A DNA stretch of 64,000 bases from an uncultured Eubacteriales bacterium (lineage in GTDB: Bacteria > Bacillota > Clostridia > Oscillospirales > Butyricicoccaceae), in assembly GCA_934395135.1 (NCBI GenBank), contig CAKRRK010000007.1:10953-74952 (forward strand), in the 5' to 3' direction. The notes under the pieces were generated by a model. That model saw nothing but the letters and a program-made list of their open reading frames with translations. It was not told the origin of the DNA and searched no databases. This document shows, one piece after another, positions 17,411 to 26,192 of the stretch (positions are counted from its first letter, which is position 1; each line of letters starts with the position of its first letter). The position numbers and the translations under genes are program-made.

Positions 17411-17439
17411 TTGACGGAAGAAACGCCGTGTTTTATAAT
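17411..17439 (+). promoter_or_regulatory. Strong promoter of the S-layer protein gene
   Basis: TTGACG (17411-17416) and a consensus TATAAT (17434-17439) with exactly 17 bases between. The transcript would have a leader of about 80 bases ending in AAAGGAGG before the ATG. The rest of 17222-17410 is AT-rich with no gene. Confidence 0.88.
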
Positions 17440-17524
17440 CCCAGATAGAAAGAAAACTGCGGGCAAACTGCGGGGTTCCCTGCCGTCTCCGCAAATTTCT
17501 TAATTTTAAAGGAGGAAAAACAAC

Positions 17525-20077
17525 ATGAAGACTTTGAAAAAAGTTCTCGCACTCACACTTGTTTTCGCGCTTGCGTTAACTTGTGCAATCAGTGCGGCGG
17601 CGTATACCGATGACAGCAAGATCTCCAAGACCGAAGCGGTTGGTATGCTCTCCACACTGAACGTAATCAACGGTAAGTCTGACGGTTCCTTTGACCCATC
17701 CGGCGCGGTAACCCGTGGCGAAATGGCAAAGATGATCTACACCGTCCGCACCGGTGGTAACGACGACGCGTCGCAGTACGCTGGTCTGTCCACCAGATTT
17801 ACCGACATCGCAGGCTACTGGGGCGCTGCATACGTGAAGTATTGCAACAGCGTTGGCATCATTGCCGGCCGCTCCAACACAACCTTTGACCCGAACGCAA
17901 GCGTAACCGGGCTGGAAGTTGCCAAGATGGTTCTGGTAAACATGGGCTATCAGGCGGACAAAGCTGGCATGGTAGGCTCTACCTGGTCCGTTGCTGTAAC
18001 AAGCCTGGCTTCTGAAAACGGCCTGTTCAAGAATGTGGACGGCGACATTGCCAAGGCTTGCGACCGTGAAAACGCGGCCCAGATCATCTACAACTCCCTG
18101 GATTGCGACATGGTGAAGTGGTCCAATGACGCGGAAGAGTTCGTAAAGCAGCAGACTGGCGTAGCAAATGCTACCGAAACAGTTGGTCAAAAGTATTTTG
18201 GCTACACCAACGTTGACGTAACTCTTGATGGCGTTACATACGACGTTGATGACAAGGAATACACCGTTGCGGTTACCGATGACGACGCGGATGTAACGTT
18301 GGCAGCTGGTACCACATTTACAACAACGAAAGACTACAGCAAGTATGTTGGTTATGCAGTTACCCTTTCCGTGAAGGATCTGGGAGGCAAGGATGAAGCG
18401 CTTCTCGGCCTTTATGCAAAGGATACCAATGTGGCAACCACAATGACAGCAGCTGAAGTTAGAAAGAATGCTGCAGACAATGATCCGAATTTCGTACTGA
18501 ACAATAAGAAGTACGAAGCAGAAATTCCGAGCACAATCATTTCTGTAAATGGTGCAACCGTATCGGAAGACGATTTGGTTCTTGCAAACATTGTTACTTT
18601 GGTTGACCGGGACGGCAAGAGAACTGCAGGGGGCAAGTACACATTTGAATGCATGGTTGTAACACCAGTGGAAATTGGTAAAGTAACCTATGCTGGTAAG
18701 GATTCTGTAACCATTACTTCGGTCAGCGATATGAAGACAAGCGCGCTGAAAACAGATCTGGCAGCGACAATCGATCTGGATGATGAAGATTATTCCATCG
18801 AGACCGGCCTTGCAAAGAATGATTATGTATTGATCACAAAGGGCGATTATACAATCGACAGCAAAACGGTGATCGAAAAGATGGATGTTACCACTGCAAC
18901 CATCGACTCCAAGAGCAACGCATCTTTCCTCAGCTATTTTGATCAGATCAGAATCGGCAACGATTGGTATGTTGTTGACAAGGGCATCACAAATGCTACT
19001 TTCGCAGCTGGCGATAAGGCGGATCTTCTGATTCTCAACGGCGTTGTAGTATATAGCGATGCAAGCGCGGCAAACAAGTCGATCAATGACTTTGCCCTGT
19101 TCACCGGCGCGAACAAGAGCTATGGCACAACTTATGCAAAGCTCGTGTTCACCGACGGTACCACCAAGGAAGTAGAAGTTACTTCTGCGGACGATAACGA
19201 CGATACAGTATACGGTTGGACTACTGCAAAACTCGTTACCTACGATGTATCCAAGAACAAGTATACACTGACTGAGGCAAACGGAAGCATCCTTGGACAG
19301 ACCGATTTTGACCATTATCTCTCAACCTTGGCAGGTTCTACTGGTAAGGTTAGCGATGATAACCGGGTAGACAGCAGCGCGGTCATCTTTGTGAAGGACG
19401 GCGATGGCAACTATTCTGTAGTGGATGGTGCTAAGTTTGCTGGCATGAAGAGAGCCAACGTAACTTCTTTTGCTGGTTACGACGATAAGTCCTCTTCTAC
19501 TGGCTTTACCTCCATTCAGCTTGGTTATGCTGTTCTGACTGGAACAACCTCTGTTTCTTCTGACACGCTCTACGGTTATGTAACCGCAGCACCGTACACC
19601 GAGCAGAATTCTGACAAGGAAACTGTTTCTGTCGTAGAACTCTTCAACGGTCAGGAAACCAAGAAGTACTACTGCGATGCAGAATATAGCGACCTTGCGC
19701 AGAAGAGCATCATCTCTTACTCTCTGGATTCTGACGGTCAGGTTTGCGATGTAGACATCCTTGGCGTATTGCCGAGCACGGTTGATTCTACCTATAGCTC
19801 TAAGGCTACTATCGATGCAATCACCGCTTACGATGGCGACAGCATCAAACTGGAAGGCCAGGCTTCTCATACCTACAATATCACAGATGATACAGTAGTT
19901 ATGACCATCAACTATAAGGATACCAAGGGCGTTGTAGGCGGCGACATTTCTGTTGCTCCGGAAGTGACCACAGGTGATTATCGTACAAATGCATTCGTTC
20001 TGTTTGATGGAACTCAGGCGGACGATGCGGATGTATCTTTCATCCTTGTTGATGTAAACGGCGATATCACGGCGTAA
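17525..20077 (+). CDS. Large S-layer protein with SLH domains
   Basis: An 850-residue secreted protein. It has a signal peptide (MKTLKKVLALTLVFALALT … SAAA) and then three SLH repeats at about residues 30-75, 88-145 and 150-200. These include GKSDGSFDPSGAVTRGEMAKM and GRSNTTFDPNASVTGLEVAKM and anchor the protein to pyruvylated wall polymers. The remaining 640 residues are rich in Asp, Thr, Val and Lys, low in Cys, and appear to form repetitive beta-rich domains. Codon use differs from the neighbours, with more A/T-ending codons as expected for a very highly expressed gene. It has a consensus promoter and its own terminators. It is likely a main S-layer protein; which wall polymer it binds is not visible. 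Confidence 0.92.
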   Translation: MKTLKKVLALTLVFALALTCAISAAAYTDDSKISKTEAVGMLSTLNVINGKSDGSFDPSGAVTRGEMAKMIYTVRTGGNDDASQYAGLSTRFTDIAGYWGAAYVKYCNSVGIIAGRSNTTFDPNASVTGLEVAKMVLVNMGYQADKAGMVGSTWSVAVTSLASENGLFKNVDGDIAKACDRENAAQIIYNSLDCDMVKWSNDAEEFVKQQTGVANATETVGQKYFGYTNVDVTLDGVTYDVDDKEYTVAVTDDDADVTLAAGTTFTTTKDYSKYVGYAVTLSVKDLGGKDEALLGLYAKDTNVATTMTAAEVRKNAADNDPNFVLNNKKYEAEIPSTIISVNGATVSEDDLVLANIVTLVDRDGKRTAGGKYTFECMVVTPVEIGKVTYAGKDSVTITSVSDMKTSALKTDLAATIDLDDEDYSIETGLAKNDYVLITKGDYTIDSKTVIEKMDVTTATIDSKSNASFLSYFDQIRIGNDWYVVDKGITNATFAAGDKADLLILNGVVVYSDASAANKSINDFALFTGANKSYGTTYAKLVFTDGTTKEVEVTSADDNDDTVYGWTTAKLVTYDVSKNKYTLTEANGSILGQTDFDHYLSTLAGSTGKVSDDNRVDSSAVIFVKDGDGNYSVVDGAKFAGMKRANVTSFAGYDDKSSSTGFTSIQLGYAVLTGTTSVSSDTLYGYVTAAPYTEQNSDKETVSVVELFNGQETKKYYCDAEYSDLAQKSIISYSLDSDGQVCDVDILGVLPSTVDSTYSSKATIDAITAYDGDSIKLEGQASHTYNITDDTVVMTINYKDTKGVVGGDISVAPEVTTGDYRTNAFVLFDGTQADDADVSFILVDVNGDITA

Positions 20078-20150
20078 TAGTAAGATCTCTCTTATTTGGT
20101 AATGTTTCGTACCAGGCAACTGGTGCAACAAACATCAAACAAACAAACGG

Positions 20151-20176
20151 CTCCGGCGGGTTGGCCCCCGCCGGAG
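20151..20176 (+). terminator. First hairpin after the S-layer gene
   Basis: CTCCGGCGGG pairs with CCCGCCGGAG around a 6-base loop. There is no T tract, so it may protect the mRNA 3' end or aid termination. Confidence 0.6.
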
Positions 20177-20247
20177 AACCGAATCAAAAATAAGGTTCTT
20201 GCGATAAGAGCCGCATTCCCGCGAGGGATTGACAAGTAAGATAAGGG

Positions 20248-20280
20248 AAAAGGACGCAGTCTGCGTCCTTTTCTTTTTTT
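20248..20280 (+). terminator. Rho-independent terminator of the S-layer transcript
   Basis: AAAAGGACGC pairs with GCGTCCTTTT around AGTCT, followed by a long T run (CTTTTTTT). This is a complete intrinsic terminator about 170 bases after the stop codon. Confidence 0.85.
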
Positions 20281-20633
20281 GTGCGGGGTTTCCTCCCAGC
20301 GGCGGACGGGGGCTCCGCGCCCGGTCTGCGCTTTGCCGCTCGTTTGCCCCCCCCTTTGGGGTATTTGCCGCGCCTGGTTGTTCCGGTGCGGGGGCGTGCC
20401 CCGCTGTGACTGCCGCCTGCGCCCTTCCCGGGGCGTTGCTCCGCCGGAGGATTGCCGCGTTCTGTCCTTTCGTTGGCACGTTTCCGGGCTTGCTCCGCCC
20501 GTTTTGCCCCTTTGGCAGGAGTTCGCCCGGGGCCTGTTTCACCGCCCTCCGCCGCTCCCGGGGCGAAAAAACAGCGCCGCCGTTTGCGCCTCTCTGCCCT
20601 CCGCAGACCGCGCCCCTGCCGGAAAATTTCCGT
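20281..20633. other. GC-rich, gene-free spacer with many short inverted repeats
   Basis: About 350 bases between two terminators, strongly enriched in C and T on the plus strand. It has several short G/C palindromes such as CCCCTTTGGGG near 20350 and GGGC-N7-GCCC near 20488. Open frames exist on both strands, but they lack ribosome binding sites, a recognisable family and normal amino-acid composition. I see no gene in it. Confidence 0.6.
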
Positions 20634-20668
20634 AAAAAAAAGACCGGAGGCTGTCGCCTCCGGTTCTT
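20634..20668 (-). terminator. Terminator of the sugar isomerase gene
   Basis: On the minus strand ACCGGAGGC pairs with GCCTCCGGT around a GACA loop, followed by a run of eight T (20634-20641). It lies about 20 bases past the stop codon of the minus-strand gene ending at 20688. Confidence 0.88.
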
Positions 20669-20687
20669 TTCCGTTGTATGGGGTTTG

Positions 20688-21641
20688 TTATTTGACCACT
20701 CTGGGAACCAGTTGTTTTACAAAGTTGTAGGATTTTACCACCGTGGTGTATGGATCCATGGACTTGTCTTCCAGCTCCATCACGGCCGCGCCGTCGTAAT
20801 CGAAGCGGTTCAGGATGGCAAACCATTCTTTCCACCATTCCAGGCTGTAGCCGTCGCCGGTAACGGTGCAGTTCCAGGCGCGGTTTTTCCAGTCTTCCAG
20901 GGCATGGATTTCCAGCCCGCCGTTGATATTGTAGTTGCCCCGTTCCTTGCGCAGGTCCTTGATATGGCAGTGATAGAGGGCGCCCTGCTGGCACAGATAG
21001 AGGAGCGCGTCCAGCGGCTGGCCGCCCATCCAGGTAAGGTGGCTCGGATCCAGGTTCATGCCAATCATAGGATCTACCGCGCTGCGCAGGCGCATCAGGG
21101 TATCCACGTTGTAAACACACTGCACGCCGTGGTTTTCCAGCGCGATTTTTTCAATGCCGTAGCTCTTGGCTTTTTCCACGGTTTTAATCCAGTAAGGGAT
21201 AAGCACGTCTTCCCACTGGTATTTCAGCATGTGATAATAGCTGAGGGGCCAGTAGTGGGTGACCCAGTTGGGGCATTTTTCTCCCGGGGCGCCGCCTGGC
21301 AGGCCGCTCATCATAACAATTTTTTTGATGCCCCATTCGCCGGCCAGCTGGAAGGTCTTTTCCACGCCTTTCTGATGGGCTTCGCCCTCTTCATTGGGCG
21401 CCAGCTGGTTGCCGGAGCAGTTGAGCGCGTCCAGAACAAGGCCGCGGTCCGTGATTTTTTTCATGTATTTTTTGCGGGATTCCGGGTTTGCAAGCAAATC
21501 GTCGATGTCCATATGCTTGGTGAGAGACCAGTTGCCGGTGCCGATTTCCAGCGCTTCAATGCCTCCGTCCGCAGCGGCGTCGACCATTTCCTCAAACGGG
21601 AGATAGTCAAATACGTCAGAGTACAAGCCAATTTTAATCAT
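20688..21641 (-). CDS. Sugar phosphate isomerase/epimerase (xylose isomerase-like TIM barrel)
   Basis: A 317-residue protein of the AP-endonuclease-2 / xylose isomerase-like TIM-barrel superfamily. It starts MIKIGLYSDVFDYLPFEEMV, with a metal-binding series of acidic and His residues: GIEALEIGTGNW near 30, IALENHG near 170, GMNLDPSHLTW near 200, HCHIKD near 232 and AAVMELED near 291. I chose the ATG at 21639-21641, which has GGAAGGGA upstream; the longer frame to 22013 contains only hydrophobic non-family sequence. It has its own promoter and terminator. The likely reaction is epimerisation or isomerisation of a sugar or sugar acid; the substrate is not clear, though uxaE and an IolO-like gene lie upstream on the same strand. 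Confidence 0.88.
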   Translation of the reverse strand: MIKIGLYSDVFDYLPFEEMVDAAADGGIEALEIGTGNWSLTKHMDIDDLLANPESRKKYMKKITDRGLVLDALNCSGNQLAPNEEGEAHQKGVEKTFQLAGEWGIKKIVMMSGLPGGAPGEKCPNWVTHYWPLSYYHMLKYQWEDVLIPYWIKTVEKAKSYGIEKIALENHGVQCVYNVDTLMRLRSAVDPMIGMNLDPSHLTWMGGQPLDALLYLCQQGALYHCHIKDLRKERGNYNINGGLEIHALEDWKNRAWNCTVTGDGYSLEWWKEWFAILNRFDYDGAAVMELEDKSMDPYTTVVKSYNFVKQLVPRVVK

Positions 21642-21734
21642 GGTTACAATCCCTTCCTTTTTTTGAGAATACTGCTGAAACAAATGAAGCAAATAAAACG
21701 AAACATGCGCGACTTTTGCTGTGGTTTCAATAAT

Positions 21735-21763
21735 ATTATACAAAACGCCGCTGCCAAGTGCAA
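21735..21763 (-). promoter_or_regulatory. Promoter of the sugar isomerase gene
   Basis: On the minus strand TTGCAC (21758-21763) and a consensus TATAAT (21735-21740) are 17 bases apart, about 95 bases before the ATG. The rest of 21642-22035 holds a terminator and AT-rich sequence without genes. Confidence 0.75.
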
Positions 21764-21920
21764 GCAATATCTTGCGAAGTTGGAATAAAAAACATGGCGT
21801 AAAATTTATATAAATTTCCCAAAAAGCGAGGAGAAAACCGGAGGAAAAGAATCTGTCCTGCGGCAAAAAGAAGGATGTCAAAATCGGGATTCTTGGACAA
21901 AACGGCGAAAGAAAGAAGAA

Positions 21921-21956
21921 AAGTGCCGGGAAAACGAATTTCGTTCTCCGGCACTT
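21921..21956 (-). terminator. Terminator of the uxaE/iolO-like operon
   Basis: AAGTGCCGG and CCGGCACTT, extended by an inner ACGAA/TTCGT pairing, form a long stem. On the minus strand it is followed by the T-rich TTTTCTTCTTTCTTTC. It lies about 80 bases past the uxaE stop codon. Confidence 0.8.
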
Positions 21957-22035
21957 GCTGAGAAATGCGGGTGAAAATTTGCGGCAGCAGATTTTATAAA
22001 CAGCAAAAAACATTCATAGAATCTTGCGATTTTCC

Positions 22036-23511
22036 TCAAATTCCAAGGGCGGCGAAGTGCCTGCCCAGGTGCTGCAGGATGTTTTGACGATAGGTTTCCC
22101 GCCCTGCGTGGAGGGTCTGGAACAGCGCATCCCGGTACACCGGCACGCCGCCCTGCCGGGCGTTCAGAATATAGCCGTAGGTAATGTGGACGGCCTGCCT
22201 GCCGTCATCGCACTGGAATACGGTTTCTGCCAGGCGGTCGTCCGGTACCGAGGAAATATCCGGCGCGGAACGGGAATCCGCCGAGATGTGATAAAAGGCT
22301 TTGGCGGAATCCAGGCAATCCAGGGCGCAGGCATAGATACGCCGGAACAGGGAGGGATTTTCCTGGGCCACGACCTTCAGTGCCTCCAGCCAGTTGGTGC
22401 CGGACACCTTTAGATGATACCCGGCGCCGGAAAGCTCCCGCACACTGGGGAAAATGGAGAATTTATCGCTGCCAGAGTGGACGGACAGTTTATAGCCCAG
22501 GGTTTGAGCAATGGCATAGTGGCCGGCATATTCCTGCCGGAAGGCAGCGACGTCGCCGCGGTAGTCCACGCCTTTCTGGAATTCGCCGCAGAAGCGCGGG
22601 GCAAGGGAACCGAATTCCACCTTGTGCCGCCGCAGTTCGTTGGCGAAGAAGTAATGGTTTTGCAGGGTGGTAACAGCAGCGGACTCGTCAATGGATACTT
22701 CCAGATCGCCCTGATAGGGGCGGATCAGGGTTTCATACACTGTTTGTACAAAGGATACACAGTCATAATAGAGCACAGTGCATTCCATCAGGTCTTTTTT
22801 GGCAAAGGACAGGCTCTGGCCGCCGTTTAGGGCGATGGTGCGGTTCAGGTAGGTTTCCTCCAGGCGCTGCCGCAGCTCGGCAGGGTACTGGAGATAGGCC
22901 GCTTCCAGTGCGGCGCCGGCGGGCGTGCTTTGCGGCATATAGTCGGAGCAGTCCAGGGTGATCATAGAGTAGCCGCATTTCAGGGCATATTCAATTTCAT
23001 GCAGGTGTTTCAGATGATCGCCGTCCGTGCCAAAGCCGTCCTTGTAGCCGGTTTCAAACGCGGCAAAGACCGCGTCCGCCAGCACCATATCATACGTCCG
23101 GCCGGTGAGCGTCAGCTCCCGCATAGACTGCTGGGCAATTACGGGAAATACATTTTTTTCACGGCATAGTTCCAGAAAAGCAGGAATCGCAAGGCCCAGC
23201 CGGTCGCCAAAGCCAAAGGAAACGCGGCGGCCTTTTCGGGACACCGGCTTCAGATGGGGGAAATATCCCTGCAATGTTCGGGCATTGGCAGGCGTCAGCG
23301 GGCAGGACTGAAAATCCGGAGCAGGGAATTCGCCGTCAAACGCGCCGGCCGGGCGGCCAAACACCCCGAGACGCCGGCTGGTTCTGCCATAAAAGAGAAA
23401 GAAAACGCCGCCGTCCGCCACTTCCACGGACGCGGGACAAACGCCGGCCGGCGGCGTGGGATGCTCCCCGCAGAGCAGACGTTTGGCATAGGCGCAGAAC
23501 GCAGGATACAT
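22036..23511 (-). CDS. uxaE: Tagaturonate/fructuronate epimerase UxaE
   Basis: UxaE interconverts D-tagaturonate and D-fructuronate, linking galacturonate and inositol breakdown to the KDG route. The 491-residue product agrees with the Thermotoga UxaE pattern: VSFGFGDRLGLAIPAF near residue 98, AQQSMRE near 125, KDGFGTDGDHLKH near 156, and HSGSDKFSIFPSV near 368, plus several His and Asp metal ligands. I chose the ATG at 23509-23511 with AGGAGG upstream; it overlaps the stop of the preceding epimerase gene (ATGA), so the two are translationally coupled. The pairing with an IolO-like epimerase suggests a sugar-acid or inositol pathway. Confidence 0.85.
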   Translation of the reverse strand: MYPAFCAYAKRLLCGEHPTPPAGVCPASVEVADGGVFFLFYGRTSRRLGVFGRPAGAFDGEFPAPDFQSCPLTPANARTLQGYFPHLKPVSRKGRRVSFGFGDRLGLAIPAFLELCREKNVFPVIAQQSMRELTLTGRTYDMVLADAVFAAFETGYKDGFGTDGDHLKHLHEIEYALKCGYSMITLDCSDYMPQSTPAGAALEAAYLQYPAELRQRLEETYLNRTIALNGGQSLSFAKKDLMECTVLYYDCVSFVQTVYETLIRPYQGDLEVSIDESAAVTTLQNHYFFANELRRHKVEFGSLAPRFCGEFQKGVDYRGDVAAFRQEYAGHYAIAQTLGYKLSVHSGSDKFSIFPSVRELSGAGYHLKVSGTNWLEALKVVAQENPSLFRRIYACALDCLDSAKAFYHISADSRSAPDISSVPDDRLAETVFQCDDGRQAVHITYGYILNARQGGVPVYRDALFQTLHAGRETYRQNILQHLGRHFAALGI

Positions 23512-24347
23512 CAGCGGCAACCTCCTTCTGTGTTTCCGATGGATGTTAAATAGGCAAGACCCTTGGCGGCCTCCGCCGTCGGATTTTCCCGGTGCAGGCA
23601 TTCCATAGAAAGATAGCCGTCATAACCGATTTTGTCCAGAGCGGCGAATACCCGGGCAAAATCAATTTGCCCGGAACCTGGATAATAGCGGGTGTTGTCC
23701 GCCACATGCAGATAGCCCAGCCGGCTGCCGCAGGCGCAGATCGCGTCATAAGTGCTGGCCTCTTCAATGTTCATATGGTAGGTGTCCAGGTGAACATAGA
23801 CATTTTCCAGGCCGTAATGGTCCAGAAACTCCAGCGCCTCCGCCGCGGTATTCCAGTTGTTCATTTCATAACGATTGATGACTTCCACGTTTATGGTCAC
23901 GTTTTGCCGCTTTGCATAGTCTGCGATGGTTTCCAGATGAAAAGCAAAGCGGTCCAGGTATTTTCGGCGGGTAGCGCCCTTGGGAATGTTTCCCCGCACC
24001 CAACCCAAAATCACGCCGGCCTGCACTTCTTTGGCCATGTCCACATAGCGCAGCATGCCGCGGACGGCGGCATCGGTAACATACGGACGATCGTCCATCA
24101 AATCCACCAGGCCTTCCGTGTTCAGCCGGCCGGAAACGATCATGCCGATTTTGGCACCGCATTCCTGGATGGTGCGGTGGATGCGGTCATAATCCAGACG
24201 GGCGGTTTCCCGGGTGTGCACTTCAATGGCATCAAATCCCAGCGCTGCCGCCTGCTTCAAATTGTCACAGACATCGCCGCACAGCATAATCGGCGCAGTC
24301 TTCGGCGCTTCGTCTGCCGTGGATATGCAAAATTTCCATGGTTTCAT
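23511..24347 (-). CDS. Sugar epimerase, IolO-like TIM barrel
   Basis: A 278-residue TIM-barrel epimerase of the xylose isomerase-like superfamily. Features shared with the Thermotoga 5-keto-L-gluconate epimerase IolO and tagatose 3-epimerases are ISTAD near residue 9, VILGWVRGN near 112, a VEVINRYE metal site near 153, HLDTYHMNIEEA near 186, LHVADNTRYYPGSGQIDF near 214 and GYLSMECL near 248. The Glu-Asp-His-Glu metal site is complete. It is co-transcribed with uxaE, which supports a role on a keto-sugar acid in inositol or uronate breakdown. IolO is my best guess; an L-ribulose- or tagatose-type epimerase cannot be excluded. Confidence 0.85.
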   Translation of the reverse strand: MKPWKFCISTADEAPKTAPIMLCGDVCDNLKQAAALGFDAIEVHTRETARLDYDRIHRTIQECGAKIGMIVSGRLNTEGLVDLMDDRPYVTDAAVRGMLRYVDMAKEVQAGVILGWVRGNIPKGATRRKYLDRFAFHLETIADYAKRQNVTINVEVINRYEMNNWNTAAEALEFLDHYGLENVYVHLDTYHMNIEEASTYDAICACGSRLGYLHVADNTRYYPGSGQIDFARVFAALDKIGYDGYLSMECLHRENPTAEAAKGLAYLTSIGNTEGGCR

Positions 24348-24416
24348 AAGGGGCCCCTCCTTGTGAGTAAAAAAATACAGGCTGGATCAAAACAAGCGAT
24401 GCTTTGTATGGTTTTC

Positions 24417-24445
24417 ATTATAGGGATGTGGGCAGCGGAAGTCAA
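24417..24445 (-). promoter_or_regulatory. Promoter of the iolO-like/uxaE operon
   Basis: On the minus strand TTGACT (24440-24445) and TATAAT (24417-24422) are 17 bases apart, about 70 bases before the ATG at 24347. Confidence 0.85.
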
Positions 24446-24542
24446 GAACGACCGGCGGGGCGAAGCGGGAAAACCGCCGGCAAAAGGTCCGGCGGCCGGG
24501 AGTACGGCAGGTTTTTTGTCGAAATAGCATGCAATGGTTGAT

Positions 24543-24571
24543 TTGACGGAGCAAAAATAGTAGAATAGAAT
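24543..24571 (+). promoter_or_regulatory. Promoter of the TPR/zinc-ribbon membrane-protein pair
   Basis: TTGACG (24543-24548) and TAGAAT (24566-24571) with a 17-base spacer, 43 bases before the ATG at 24615. Confidence 0.7.
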
Positions 24572-24614
24572 CAGATTATTGTATCAAAACCATAGTCAGA
24601 GACGGGAGACAGAT

Positions 24615-26180
24615 ATGGGGAATCAAAAGAGGCAGGAACGGTGGAAGATTTTCTTCGTGGCGGGGGCAGCGGTGCTGTTGATTTTTGCCCTGGGGATTGG
24701 ATTGTACCGGCTATATTTCCAGCCGAAATTCTTTCTGGAATATATGACGGCGGGCGCAGAAGACTATGCTGCCGGCGCTTATGAAGACGCTGCGGCATGG
24801 TTTGAAAAGGCCGTCCGCCTGGAGAAAACGGCGGCAGAGCCGTATCTGGCCCTTGCCTGTGCGCTCCGGGAGGCAGGGGACGCTCCGGGGGCGGCGAACG
24901 CCCTGCTCACCGCGCAGGACATGCATCCGGCGGACGAGGCGCTGCTGCTCCGAAGCATCGACATCATTTCCGGCACAGACGGGGACACGGCCTATCAGCT
25001 GCTGCAAAATTTTGCAGCAAACAACCAAAGCGTTTCCGATGCGGTGCAGGCGATGCTGCAATCGGCGGAGGAGATTCCGGAGATGCCGGAAATTACACCG
25101 GCGGCAGGGCAGTATGTCAGCCCGGTAACGCTGCAGTTTGATTTTTCGGAAACCGGCATTGGACACAAATATTATTACACCACAGACGGTTCGCAGCCGG
25201 ACAACTGGTCCGATTGTTATACCGGAGAGCCGGTGGTAATTGATTCTACAAAAGTCTTTAAAATCGTAGGATACAATGTAAAAGGAGAATCCTCTGTAAC
25301 GCAGGAATACTATTATACCATCAAGACCGAGCCAAAGCTCAAGTTAGAACGGCTGATCAAAAATGTGACCGCCGCGATGGAAGGCGTGGAAACCGGGGAG
25401 GAAGCGGGAAATGTGCCGGAGGAAGCGATGACAGCTGTGACGCAGGTGCTGGAGCGGTGTGCCACTTTGTTGAGCCAGGAATATTTGAAAGTAGAAGACT
25501 GTGAGGCGGCTTATCAGGCGCTGTCAGAAGGGTATGTGGCGTTTCTGGACGCCATTATCCCGGACACAGATAAAACGACGCTGGAGCATACGATGCAGCA
25601 GGCGGCGGCGCTGCTGGATGCCGCGGTAGAAGGCAGCGGGCTTGGAGAATACAAAGAAGGTGCCAAAGGAGCGCTGCAGGCGGTGCTGGATGCGGCACAG
25701 GCGGTTTTCGACGACTTGTATGCGGCGCAGGAAACCATTGACGCGCAGGCGGAAGCACTCAGCGCCGCGGTGTTGGCGTTTCAGGAAAAGAAGAATTCGG
25801 AAGTGGACGTAGCGCTGCACAATACCGACAGCAGTTCCGGACAGGTGACGGTCAGTTTGCTGTGGAAATCTTCCGACCGGCTGGATTTGTTTGTCACCTC
25901 CCCCGGCGGGGATACGGTGAGCTATATGAGTCCGAGCACCGCTTCCGGCGGCCGGATGGACGTGAACAAAACCCGGGACAGCGCGACGGGATATGTGGTG
26001 GAAAATATCTATTGGAACTGGGCGGCTTCCGGAAAATATGTGGTGCGGGTGAATGTGTCGGAGAAAAATGAAAGCGGCGCCACGGAATTCCGAGTGCGGG
26101 TGGTATCCGGCGGCACGGTAAAGCTGTACCGCGGCAGCATTGGCAGCGGTACGGCGGATGTGTGCACGTTTTCTTACTAA
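24615..26180 (+). CDS. Membrane-anchored TPR protein with chitobiase-C-like and C-terminal beta domains
   Basis: A 521-residue protein with an N-terminal transmembrane helix (residues ~13-35) and TPR-like helices (~40-110). A CHB_HEX_C-like beta domain follows (~155-235; YYYTTDGSQPDNWSDCYTG is the signature), then a long helical part (~240-400). The C-terminal beta-sandwich (~410-521; RLDLFVTSPGGDTVSYM) resembles PPC/DUF2135-type domains. The single N-terminal helix predicts a large extracytoplasmic part. I chose the ATG at 24615 with GGGAGA upstream. A zinc-ribbon membrane protein gene follows after 12 bases. The domains point to cell-envelope binding or protein-protein contacts; no enzyme site is visible and the function is unknown. 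Confidence 0.82.
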   Translation: MGNQKRQERWKIFFVAGAAVLLIFALGIGLYRLYFQPKFFLEYMTAGAEDYAAGAYEDAAAWFEKAVRLEKTAAEPYLALACALREAGDAPGAANALLTAQDMHPADEALLLRSIDIISGTDGDTAYQLLQNFAANNQSVSDAVQAMLQSAEEIPEMPEITPAAGQYVSPVTLQFDFSETGIGHKYYYTTDGSQPDNWSDCYTGEPVVIDSTKVFKIVGYNVKGESSVTQEYYYTIKTEPKLKLERLIKNVTAAMEGVETGEEAGNVPEEAMTAVTQVLERCATLLSQEYLKVEDCEAAYQALSEGYVAFLDAIIPDTDKTTLEHTMQQAAALLDAAVEGSGLGEYKEGAKGALQAVLDAAQAVFDDLYAAQETIDAQAEALSAAVLAFQEKKNSEVDVALHNTDSSSGQVTVSLLWKSSDRLDLFVTSPGGDTVSYMSPSTASGGRMDVNKTRDSATGYVVENIYWNWAASGKYVVRVNVSEKNESGATEFRVRVVSGGTVKLYRGSIGSGTADVCTFSY

Positions 26181-26192
26181 GGGGGGACGGTA

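Noticed and set aside
17576..19315. 579-codon open frame opposite the S-layer gene
   Set aside because: Cys- and Ile-rich antisense translation without start signals; the S-layer gene has a signal peptide, SLH repeats and a promoter.
20135..20542. 135-codon minus-strand frame in the GC-rich spacer
   Set aside because: Reads through two terminators and has low-complexity Arg/Pro/Ala sequence.
20229..21788. 519-codon open frame on the plus strand
   Set aside because: Covers the GC-rich spacer and the antisense of the sugar isomerase; no start signal and no family.
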